Assembly (NCBI GenBank): GCA_012295275.1
Contig: CM022679.1
Location: forward strand, 9,102,669 to 9,166,668
Length of the DNA: 64,000 nucleotides
Reading direction: 5' to 3'
Origin: Chrysomallon squamiferum
Lineage: Eukaryota; Mollusca; Gastropoda; Neomphalida; Peltospiridae
This document shows, one piece after another, positions 13,136 to 23,948 of the stretch. Numbering within the stretch: position 1 is the stretch's first letter; every line of letters starts with the position of its first letter. Below the pieces are notes generated by a model, which saw nothing but the letters and a program-made list of their open reading frames with translations, was not told where the DNA came from and searched no databases. The position numbers and the translations under genes were made by a program.

Positions 13136-13637
13136 TAAATTAATTTAATATCATTAACTTAGTATTAATCTGTTTGTTAATTTATTTGTTTATTTATTTA
13201 TATTGTTTATTATTTTATATTATTTGATTGGCTGTTAAAAGATATCTTCTTGAAATAATTTATTTGTGTTATATTGTTTTCATATAATATTTATACGATT
13301 AATATTAATCCTTTTTATATAAAACGCAGTTCTGGGGCATTTTCCGGAAACGGAATTGGACCGCAATGTATTGTGGTATATTTTTCTTGTTTTTGTTAAT
13401 TATTAGATAACTCCGCCTCTCTATCACGCTGACGAGATGGAGACTCCAGTTGTTTTGTTTAGTGGAGGTCATGATTTTCTGGCTGATCCCACAGACGTCA
13501 ACTGGTTAGCACCGCAGCTGAAAAACATGCGCAAACATCACGTGATACCAGATTATGAACATTTAGATTTTATTTTTGGTACGGATGCACCACAGAAATG
13601 CTATAATACAATAAAAAGTTTAATTATTAAAAAATAA
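9694..13637 (+). CDS. Acid lipase 1 (gastric/lysosomal acid lipase family)
   Basis: Eight coding exons join in phase to 402 residues, the usual length for this family: 9694-9810, 10199-10316, 10592-10790, 11400-11643, 12207-12362, 12828-12899, 13023-13094 and 13407-13637. Residues 1-20 form a hydrophobic signal peptide, so the enzyme is probably secreted or lysosomal. The alpha/beta-hydrolase triad is visible: Ser176 in GHSQG, Asp349 in GGHDFLAD and His378 in EHLDF. The Asp-His spacing of 29 matches mammalian gastric lipase. LQHGLLGSS (oxyanion region) and [19 protein letters not shown] are family signatures. Members hydrolyse triacylglycerols and cholesteryl esters. An AATAAA at 13685-13690 is a likely polyadenylation signal. 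A paralogue in the same orientation starts 1.7 kb downstream. Whether it is LIPA-like or LIPF-like cannot be told from one sequence. Confidence 0.94.
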
Positions 13638-13970
13638 ATATATTTGTGAGATTCGTGTTATTTAAAATGTTGTGACAATAGCAGAATAAAAGATATGTGT
13701 ACGAATAAATGTATGGGCATGATTTCTGAGATACGTGTTTGAACATACGTATGCGCACGAATTGTAAGATATATACCTATATGAGTATACGTATGTGCAT
13801 GAATACTAAGATACATGTATAAAAGTGAATGAATGTACGTTTATACATGAATATCGAGAGATATATGCAAGAATACGAAAACTATGATATATACATATAT
13901 GAACATACTTATGTGCATGAATACAAAACAACCTACACAAAAAATTCCATACATTCAGGTCTATTGCATA

Positions 13971-14022
<52 letters not shown>

Positions 14023-15350
14023 GTAACACATTAAAAATTCAAACACTAGTTTACACAAGGTCGTTGATATTAATTGGAGAAAAAACATTTTCTCACGTGA
14101 CAAAAACAAGAATCATTAATTTTTTATTAGGTACTTATTTGTTGCGAGAATAAAATTAAACGTTCGTCTGACAGATGCTTCCGGTAACAGGATTGGTCTA
14201 AATCACATACTCAGTTTCTGGAAACACTTAAAATCCACAGAAACCAAACTTGTTAAGCTATTTCTATGAAAGAAGTAAAAGAAGAAGAAATCTGAATATA
14301 TGAATCGAGATAATTCCTTTCAAAATTTTGATTTTGTTTACCATAACATGAATGTAATTAACGTGCCTGTGATCGATGATCTTATATTAAAACAGAGAAC
14401 ATTACCTTTATCGTATTTTTTATTACGCATCTAATGCTTTAAAGCTGTTGCCTGTGGATATAGATTTACAAGGTTAAAATGTTCAGTAAAAAAAAGAAAG
14501 GAAAAAAAGGGGAAAACAATATAACAACAAATAATTAATATTAAATATAAATTTTCGGTGAAAGAAAATACAAATTGTGTTATTTACGAGATAAATCTAG
14601 TTTTAATTTTATTTATTACTTTATTTTTAATAGTAAATAAATAAATAAATAAATAATTAAAAAAATAAAAAAAAATAAAAAAAATAAAAAAAAAAATCAA
14701 AATAAATAAAATAATATATATATATATTTATAAAATATATATTTAATTTAAAAAAAAAAAAAAAAAATAAAATAAATAAAAAAAATGTAAATTAATTAAA
14801 AAAAAAATAAAATAAAATAAAATAAAATAAAAGAGAAAAGAAAAGATGAATGATAAATAAGTAGATAAAATTATTCCAAGAGTCAAAAGCAGATAAAATA
14901 TCTAAGCACATTAAAATGTATATATCTATCGACCTCAGACTACTTTCAAAAGCAAGATCAAAGAAATAACGTGTTTTATCTTTACGTGGCCCATTCATCT
15001 GTATATTCATTCTTCAAAGATGGTGGTGTGACAACAAAACGATATTTTTTTTTTATAATGTCATCTTTCTTATTAAGACTTTTGGTTGGTTACTCTTGTT
15101 ATATCTGAAGTCAGATCATATACATCTATATATAGTAACAACAGTCAAACATACCTCTAAGGTAAAAAAAAAAAAAACCGAAAAAACCTAGCATTGTCTA
15201 ATCAGACAAGTCCTTATCTAAGAAATATTATGGTCGTTATTTCGGCTAAATCAAACAAAAGTACTGTATGTTAAAATAATAAAAGAGATAACTTAATCGA
15301 CAACGTCTGTAAAACGACATTGACTGGCCGCGTTTCAAAAATTAACAAAC
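13638..15350. other. Spacer between the tandem lipase genes
   Basis: It holds the lipase 1 3' UTR, a block with repeated ATACATATGAAC/ATACGTATGTGC-like words (13700-13920), an (AAT)n microsatellite at 13973-14022, and an A-rich simple-sequence block at 14625-14835. No coding exon was found. Confidence 0.6.
15319..15350 (+). promoter_or_regulatory. Conserved leader block upstream of lipase 2 start
   Basis: TTGACTGGCCGCGTTTCA (15320-15337) resembles TTGATTGGTCGTGTTTCA (9673-9690) just upstream of the lipase 1 ATG, with 3 differences in 18. It is among the few non-exonic sequences shared by the two genes, so it is probably 5' UTR or core promoter kept since the duplication. Confidence 0.45.
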
Positions 15351-15831
15351 ATGTCGATTGTCGCTTTTTGTTTGTTGTTATTTAATGGAGTGCTGCTGGC
15401 AGACAACACAGGAAAAACAAATGTTGATCCAGAAGTCTACATGAATTCAGTATGTATTTTATTACTTACTCACAAATCTCATTCAGATAAAATAGTTTTA
15501 TATTTGCTTTTTTTTTTTTTTTTTTTTTTTTTTTTCTCTCGGTGTTTTGGTAATTATTTTCAGATTAAAACAAAACAAAAAATTAAATAGTAAGGTTATA
15601 TTATTTTTAAATAATAACAGTAAAATGAAAAAACATTAATAGTAATAATAATCATACAATAAATAAAATAAAATAGTAATAATTTTATTATACTGTTAAT
15701 AATTTACTATAGAATGAAAATAATGCCTTTGTTATCAAAGATTGATACATCGTAAAACAACTGATTTTGTGATGAATAATGATATTATTTTTTAATACTA
15801 AAAGTTAAATGAAAATTTTAGAGGTTCGATA

Positions 15832-15865
<34 letters not shown>

Positions 15866-18800
15866 TAATTTTTAAAATGGTTTTAAAAAGATGAAAACAA
15901 AGTAACATTTATTTATTTATTGTTGTTGTTATTATTATTATTATTACTACTTTTTTTTTTTTTTTTTTCAGACTGAACTAATAACTAGTAAGGGTTACCC
16001 GTGTGAAAATCACTACGTTGAAACTGAAGATGGATTTATTCTCAACATGCAGAGAATACCACGTGGCAGAACAGAATCGAATGATAAAGGTTTGTAACAA
16101 CAACATCTCTTTCCAACTTTAGCGTCTCGTTATTATTTTTTTCATCTAATTTCTCAACTTTAGATTTTCTTTGATATGTTCCAAGAAACTGCATATACGT
16201 TAATATAATTAATTAAAAACGGAGATTTATTTGAAAAATGTAGTAACATTAAAACGCGAGAGCATAGATCATACTTATTAGCAGCAAATAACTTTTAATC
16301 TGAACCTTCCCGTGGAACCATCGGTTGTGTTATCGCTGTTTCTTTTTGATTAATGATTCACGTCTCTCTTCAAAAGAAAGAACATCTACTTCATCAGTAT
16401 TGTTAAAATTACTGATTTCAATCAGCTTAGCTCCTATTTAAATCACTAGCGTATAGGATGGCGCATATGCATCGACAATTCTGATCGGCTAAATGGACGC
16501 AGTTAATATGGGGGAAAGTCTGGCATGGCTCTTATCGCAGTTTGGAATGTGAACATTAGTAATTGTGGTATATATCGTGATTTGTTAAAAAGTAAAAGCG
16601 AGAATGTAGTTGAGTGTGTAAACAATATTTTCAAGGCAATAATTCTAGTTTTATAATTGATCAAGTCAGATAATATTTGTGTCATTATCTAACAACAGCC
16701 CAATTGTAGTAAGCAATATAATCACCTTTAGGCTTACTTTGTACAATGTAACATGGTGGTTCTAATAATAAGAATATTTTATGTTCTGTCTAACACTGAC
16801 AGAATGTCTGATAAAAATTTTAGAAAAAAGAAAAACCAAAGGTAGATTATTCTTAAAATACAGAGAACATCACATAATAGTTTATACTTGATGATTTGTC
16901 CGCAGAAAGGCAATTCCTGACAAAATTTAACAACCGTCAACTTTAACGTACTTTGGAAGGTGTGGGTTTGCCTCTTCCCCATTTAACGGGGTGTAGCAAT
17001 AGTAGTAGTAGCAGTAGAAACAAAATGTTAGATACAGTAGTAGTAATGGTGGTCGTGTTAGCAGTACTAGAGGGTGTGTAGAAATAGGAGAAGTAGAAGT
17101 AGTACTATAATAAAATTAATATATTTTAATATAGACTTCTTTTTTTTTTCTATTTTTTATTCATCTGAACAGATAAACCTGTCGTAATGTTACAACATGG
17201 ACTGTTGGCCAGTTCCAGTAATTTTCTAGAAAACTTAATCAATGAAAGTATTGCTTTCATTCTCGCCGATGCCGGTGCGGATGTCTGGCTTGGAAACGTG
17301 CGTGGCAACCGTTATTCACGTGCACACAAACATCTGAAACCTTCTGATGAAAAGTTTTGGGCATGGAGGTAACATATTTCAAGTTATCACATAGGTGCAC
17401 ATAAATTAAAAAATAAAATAATAATAACATCAGCAATAACAGCAACAACAACAACAACAACAACAATAATAACAACAATCAGAATTGCAATACCATTTTG
17501 TTAACATCTTAAAGTTAAATGGCGACATATCAGTCGAGTTTCAAGCTTATTTTATAGCTATAATAAAATAAAATAAAAATAAACAACTATAATAACAGCA
17601 ACAATAATAATAAAATGAAACGTGTGTGTGTGTGTGAAGAAACAAATAAACATAACATTAACAACAATATTAATAATAGTATTAGAGCTGTTGAACAAAC
17701 ATGAAAATATTAATTGTTCTTCTTACTATTATTAAAATTAATATTCAGTTTCATCTTCTTCTTTTTTTTTTTTTTTTACAGCTATGATGAAATGGCTCTG
17801 TATGATCTGCCTGCAATGGTCGACTACATCTTGTCTGTTACAGGGAAAGAACAAATATATTACATAGGACATTCTCAGGGAACTCTTATTGGATTTGCTG
17901 GTTTCAGTCACAATAAAACCCTGGGATCTAAAATAAAACTATTTATTGCACTGGCGCCTGTTGCTAGACTTGGACATCTCCAAGGTCCATTAAAATATAT
18001 AGCTCCGTTTGCTAAGTACATAGACGTAAGTTCAAATCTAATAAAGCAATTTTATTATTAGAATAATTATTAGATATATGAAATATCTATCAGTATTGGA
18101 TTTCAATGGCTGAATAAAGTAAATTTATTGTAGAAAAAATTAGTTGTATGAAATACATTTATCTATACGGAATTTCAATAGCCTAATAAAGTAAATTTAT
18201 TATAAAAAAAATTAGATATGAAATATCTTTATCTGTAATGAATTTCAATAGCCTAATAAAGTAAATATATTGTTACTTGATACATTAGCCTAATAAAGTA
18301 AATATATTGTTACTTGATACATTAAATAACGTTATCAATTCGGTATTTCAATAAGAACAGTGTATGTTACTTTATTTATATTTAACATTCTACCAACCAT
18401 CTTTATTAAAAAAATAACTACTACAAAGTTTAATATTTAATAATGAAGAATACTTAATGATTATCTTTTTTACAGTTCTTTGCTGAATTATTCGGAAAGT
18501 TTGACTTTTTGCCACACACAGAATTTTCCACATTTTTAGCGTCTGAATTTTGTGACAGGATTGGAATCGAGCTTGTATGCGAAAAAATATTTTTTTATAC
18601 TAGGAGGCTTCAACAAAAAAGAAATGAATGAGGTACGTTTACACAAATAAATAAATAAATAAATTTTAGATTTACATAATTTTTTTTTTTTATCCAACAG
18701 TGACAAAGTGACACCAAAACTTTCATGGAAAAGGTAATTTTTGAAGCATTACACTACTTTCATATTTGGTCAAGAATTTTTGCGTTAAATATTAAAATTT

Positions 18801-19937
18801 CGCGGTAAAGAAAATATTTATTGATAAGAAATATATAAATAATTCGTAAACACGTTGTGTGCAGTATTCCGTAGATTAATATAACAATTATAACTGCATA
18901 ACGAACTCAAATGTGTCGGTATAATAATTTGGTTATTCTTTGTCGCGCGTAGTTCAGTGGTAGATCGTCCTAACAAGATGCGATGGGATACTGAATCGAT
19001 CCTTCATCCTGGGATACTTTCCAGCCAGTGATCGACTGTCCTGTTTCATTTGTTGCTGACTGGAAATACAGCTCATGGGCTATGTCATACTGATGGTCGT
19101 TAACCATAATCATTGACAACGCTATTAATAAAACCGTTAATAAAATTGTTTGAGAGCGGCCCACATGAAATGAAACGTTTCTTTTCTTCTTTCTTTTAAG
19201 TTGATGAAAGATATTAATTCTTTAACTTAATTTTGTCTGCAGAGCAGAGTCCAGGTGTATGTAGCTCACAGTCCATCTGGGACATCTGTTCAGAACATGG
19301 AACACTTTGCACAGGTAAGAAAAGTGTAACACAAATTTCATAAACAGTTAAGTATAATTACATTCACAGACTATCTATACTTCTTTCTGGGTTGGTTGTG
19401 GTGATGGCAGTGCAGTGAAGTTTAAATAATAAAATAGTGAAAATAGAGTATAGAAGTCATTAGTTATCTTCTTGTAATAAATATTAACGTAATATTTGGC
19501 ATTCAAAACGTATATTTAAAAAACATCAATGTTCGAATAAGTATAACTTTTTTCTTTTAAATTTATTTATTCTTTTTATTGAATTTTGAATTTTTAAATA
19601 TAATACAAAATGGAACATACAGTTATATTGACTATGCAATAGATACTTTTTGGGTTTCTTCTTTTTTTGCTTTATAAATTTTACTTGTTTGAGCAAAAAT
19701 CTTCCAGGTTTTGAGAGATACAGATTAGGGAGCAATCGGATATATTAAACAGATGTATTTATGTAAAGTGTTTTTTTTATTTATTTGTAAATGAAATAAT
19801 TTCTTTTTAGGGTATATTATATAATCGTTTTCAAATGTATGACTACGGGACGCAAGATGAAAACATGGCGCACTATGGACAGGTAATTATCAGTTATTAG
19901 TATTTAAAATGACGGACAGATTATTTAGTTTAAATTA

Positions 19938-19981
<44 letters not shown>

Positions 19982-20841
19982 TGTCAGGAAAATCAATCAG
20001 ATATCTTTATCTATCATCCGAATTCTTGAGACCGGACCGGAAGTTTTGGTGTTTGGATGCGATTCTTTAACCTTGTATTAGAAATAAATATAAACCTGTT
20101 GTTTGGGAGGAAAAAAATAAAAATAATAATAATAAAAATATAGCCTAAATACATTTAAATACTTCAGTTGTTTTATTTCAGCACTATTAACAAGGAAGTA
20201 TAATAGTAAAATAACAAGCCTCGGGAAATGAATAAAAACTCTCATTTCCGCTTTTCGTAATGGCACTTTGAAACATTGTCAATATATATATATAACAACA
20301 GTAATGATAATAATAAAAACTAACAGGAAAAAATGAAAAGAAGAAAAAAGTAACAATTAGTTTCCTGCACACAATAAAATAATAGTCGTTTTTTTTCAAA
20401 TATGTATTTTAAAATCTCGTAGACATTACAACAGAATTCCATTTACCTGATTTAAAAACTTGCACATTTACCTTTATCGTTAACGAATAAAGATAACGTA
20501 TCAGTTTATTACTTATTTATTTATTACATTTATTTAAACAAATATTGCGGCATTATTATTATTATTATTATTATTATTTCAAATACGTTTCAATCATATT
20601 TTTTTGTGGGCAGATAACTCCGCCTCTCTATCACGCTGACGAGATGGTGACTCCAGTGGTTTTGTTCAGTGGAGGTCGCGATTTTCTGGCCGACCCGACA
20701 GATGTCAGCTGGTTAGTACCCCAGCTGAAAAACCTGATAGCACATCACGTGATACCTGACTGGGAACACATGGACTTCATCTATTCTATGAAAGCACCAC
20801 AGAAGTGCTACAATACTATAAAAAATCTTATTTTCCAGTAA
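15351..20841 (+). CDS. Acid lipase 2 (tandem paralogue, frameshifted in exon 5)
   Basis: Eight exons mirror lipase 1: 15351-15449, 15972-16089, 17173-17368, 17782-18025, 18476-18632, 19243-19314, 19811-19882 and 20614-20841. With one surplus base removed they would give 394 residues. There is a signal peptide (residues 1-17). The triad is kept: Ser169 in GHSQG, Asp342 in GGRDFLAD and His371 in EHMDF. Exon 5 is 157 bp against 156 in lipase 1. An extra T in the run at 18590-18596 shifts the frame, giving TGA at 18629-18631, which would remove the Asp and His of the triad. Exons 6-8 are otherwise intact with good splice sites. This means either a very recent pseudogene or allele, or a homopolymer error in the sequence. 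AATAAA at about 20865 is a likely polyadenylation signal. Intron 5 carries a SINE. Confidence 0.88.
18061..18345 (+). repeat. Minisatellite in lipase 2 intron 4
   Basis: About three units of 70-72 bp contain TTTCAATAGCCTAATAAAGT (starts near 18101, 18173 and 18243). They are followed by two copies of a shorter unit of about 38 bp (GCCTAATAAAGTAAATATAT then TGTTACTTGATACATTA). A related word, GAATAAAGTTAAATT, sits in the equivalent intron of lipase 1 (about 11900), suggesting the seed predates the gene duplication. Confidence 0.75.
18942..19196 (+). mobile_element. tRNA-derived SINE, mollusc type, in lipase 2 intron 5
   Basis: The element starts with a tRNA-like head, GCGCGTAGTTCAGTGGTAGA, whose TAGTTCAGTGG matches the Pol III box A. 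A weaker box B-like GAATCGATCC follows. The body contains CCAGCCAGTG, GCTCATGGGCTATGTCATAC and TTAACCATAATCATTGAC, and ends in AATAAAATTGTTTGAGAGCG with a TTTC-rich tail. From memory this order matches a SINE family common in mollusc genomes. It is diverged, so probably old. Confidence 0.75.
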
Positions 20842-21462
20842 ACATTATACTTGTAAAATATATAAATAAACAAAATCCTCCACCATTTTGTTTATTGTAA
20901 TTCTCAGTTTAATTAACATTCACATCTGCATGTACTGACAGTTATTAAATTTGATATTTCAAACGTTAATACTGTTTGATTAATATTACAAGTTAGTATG
21001 AATATGTACTTTGTTTTTTGCCTTGTTGTTTTCTTTAGATTAGTGTTCACAGAAGAACAAGGTCTCATGAAAAGAAACTTTTTTCACAGTAATTTCAATA
21101 AATCATTTTACTTCGCTGTACCTGTTAGATCTCATAGCAACAGTTTAAATAAGAATGTAAAAATACTTTAAAATATTATTTGGAAACATTTTTAAAAACA
21201 ACCTTAAAATGACAACAGTGGAAAAATATTGCAATTAGATGGTGTAACATATTAATACAAAAATGATTGGAAACATTAAATATTACTAAGTTTGCTTTGC
21301 TTTGTTTTAATCCTATCACTTATCACTTGGCTACTAAATGATTATCATAATATCAGCTTGGTCATCTTTGAACATTTGTTTGAACCATTCAACTGAAGTT
21401 ACTATTTAGCCCGAGAAACATGAAAATGTAACGTGATCTGATTAAGTGCAGTCAATTGTCTT
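20842..21462. other. Convergent spacer: lipase 2 and ALG13 3' ends
   Basis: It holds the lipase 2 3' UTR with AATAAA at about 20865 and the 3' UTR of the oppositely oriented ALG13. No coding sequence or repeat was recognised. Confidence 0.55.
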
Positions 21463-23588
21463 TCATACAAATCCCAATATCTGATCTAAAAATTCAGCAA
21501 ACTTTTCTGGCTTTCCTGGTTCATATGGTTTTAAGATGGAGAAATCTGCATTTTTAAGTGTTTCTTCCAAGGTCCTAAAAATATAAATTAATATTTAAAA
21601 TAAAATAGTAATAAGAATAAAAAGTTATATACCTTCAAGCATTGTTTCTCTGTATAAAATCATACCAATAAATGTTTTAATAAATAAATTTACTAGTTTG
21701 ATTAGTTTTTTTTATTTTAACGTTTACTTGAGATGAATTAAAAATTATTAAAAAATTACATAAAAATTAAGATTAGTTTATAAAAACGTATTAGTAAATC
21801 ATACCAATAAATGTCTTAATACAATCTCCAACTTTACTTGGTTGATTAATTTTTATTTTAATGCTTATTTGAAAACCAATTCAAAATCTTTATATGACAT
21901 GAAAATTAAAACAAGATTAAAAAGTTGTATGATCTTACTTGCAAGTACAGAAGAACAGGTGGCCATCTTTAGCTAACTGACTAGCCAGCTCTGTTTGATG
22001 GTTTCCCATTAATTCCTCATTAATAACAACAACCATAGGTTTCTCAGCACCCAAAGTATCGAGTATAGTGCCGGCACCTACAAAACAGCAGTCATCTTAG
22101 CTAATATGATATTGTAATTACTCTTTATTTTTATTTTTAATGCATTATTCTTAAGGGAATAGAATGTGCTAACCCTGCACTTTAAACATTCTTTATCAGT
22201 TATTACTGTTACATTTCTAAAATGCAACATATTTATGTTCTTACATAACTGATTAAATTTACTGTCAGCCATTAATAGCAAAATACTGTAATGTTGCCCA
22301 TTTTCAGAAAATTAATGACAAAAACGAATTAAAATGGCTAAACTAAAGTTAATATTTCTTTTTCATAATGTATCAATATTTTTATCTCATTTCTTGGCAA
22401 TATAATCTTTTATTTTATAATTATATATATTTATGCTATATATATAATTTAAAAATAATTCATAAATTTATTTTTAAAAACAACAACAATACTTTAGATA
22501 ATCCTAATATCTTAATTTTGCTCAAGTATATTTTTAATTAGTACTTACCTGCATGAGAGATTATAATATCAGCTGCCTGTATATCTTCTTGAATGGAATT
22601 CTTAAATCTAAAGTATTCCATATCAATATCTTCAGTGTCCTTTGATAGTGGCTCATAGTCTCCATTTCCTATCTGAACAACCAATCGGCTGTATCCTAAA
22701 GATTTCAAAACCTATGAACATGAAATACATTTTATATATATCACATACAATCAAACCGGTCATTATTATCACTTGTAATGTGGGCATTATGGTAAAAACA
22801 AAATCACGAAAATGTCACCATCTCTGAACTAATAATATGATGGCATTTAGTTCATATTTTTTTCTTGAAGTGCCACAAATATTCCAGTGGTTTTTATTTT
22901 ACAATGGCACCTATAACAGAACTTAAAGACAAGAAGTTTATACTATCTAACATGCTAAAAATATATGATACAGTGTGAATTTGTTAAATAAACTAAATAA
23001 ACACTATGCTGCTTACTGACTAACTAGCTTTTTTTTTTTTTAAATGGCATTGATTTTAGGATCATCACCTTTCAAAAAAGGTTCTTAATAAATCACTCAT
23101 CCTGACACCCATACCACACATAAACATTGGTGACCTATTTTCCTTTTTTAAAAATCATTTTACATTTATAATGTTTATTATCTGGTTTTAAATAATAAAA
23201 TTCATTACAATAATGATTATTACAATAACAAAAATTATTTTCAACTTTAAGAATATATATTTTTATTTTGTCCGCTTTCTGACCGATTCACTTAAATCTG
23301 TAATGTTTTGAACTAATTATAAAGCTGTGTTGTTATCTAAGCAGTCAACTCATTTTATGTTTTCATGTTCAGAGATCAGCTTCAATCATAAAACGTTAAG
23401 TTCGATCAAATTTGTTTTTATCTATTTACATTTCTTTTTCTTAAAATCCAGAATGTACTTAGCAGAATAAGTTGGATTTCAGATAACAATATATTATACC
23501 TTGCAGCAAGTTTTGAGGTGACTGCTTGAATTAAAGAATCAAACTTTGTGGTCCCGACTGTAACAAATACTGTACGTTTGGCAGACAT
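21463..23588 (-). CDS. ALG13: UDP-GlcNAc transferase catalytic subunit ALG13
   Basis: Exons in coding order are 23588-23505, 22711-22549, 22077-21939 and 21574-21463, giving 165 residues, the length of yeast Alg13 and the short human isoform. It starts [20 protein letters not shown], the GT28 nucleotide-binding fold start. It continues [35 protein letters not shown] (glycosyltransferase signature), [20 protein letters not shown], and ends [20 protein letters not shown]. With its membrane partner ALG14 it adds the second GlcNAc to dolichol-PP-GlcNAc on the cytosolic face of the ER, an early step of N-glycosylation. No OTU or Tudor extension is present. The exon 1/exon 2 junction is odd: the only GT donor (23499-23498) gives an immediate stop, while a GC donor (CT|GCAAGG, 23504-23503) keeps frame. 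A missed microexon is the alternative. Confidence 0.92.
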
Positions 23589-23948
23589 AACAAATCAGAG
23601 TTATCTTTTCCTGATTTTGAGTCATGCAGGCAGATCTGAATATGACACTTTTGACTGAAACATTGAAATATTTATTATTTTGTGATACGCTTTTAATCCA
23701 TTATCGTTAAAGACACCTTACAATAAAATGATAGATAATAAGTTTTGCTTTATTATACTGCTGTGATGTTGTAAGTTTAAAATTTAAATAATTAAATAAA
23801 GAAATAATAAATAAAGAAATAAATATTTGTGTGTGTAAAATGACTACAGTTAATTTAAACATAACAAAAAATACAGACAACATGAAACGTTTATATATAA
23901 GCATTTGAAAAGTAATTTAGAAAACTTATTGTTTTTTCCAGTTACAAG
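23589..23948. promoter_or_regulatory. Bidirectional promoter interval, ALG13 / RSAD1
   Basis: The two start codons face away from each other across only 360 bp, so the interval must hold both transcription starts. It is AT-rich, with no CpG cluster and no clear TATA box placed for either gene. TTTTTTCCAG directly before the RSAD1 ATG could be an acceptor, in which case RSAD1 also has an upstream non-coding exon. Confidence 0.5.
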
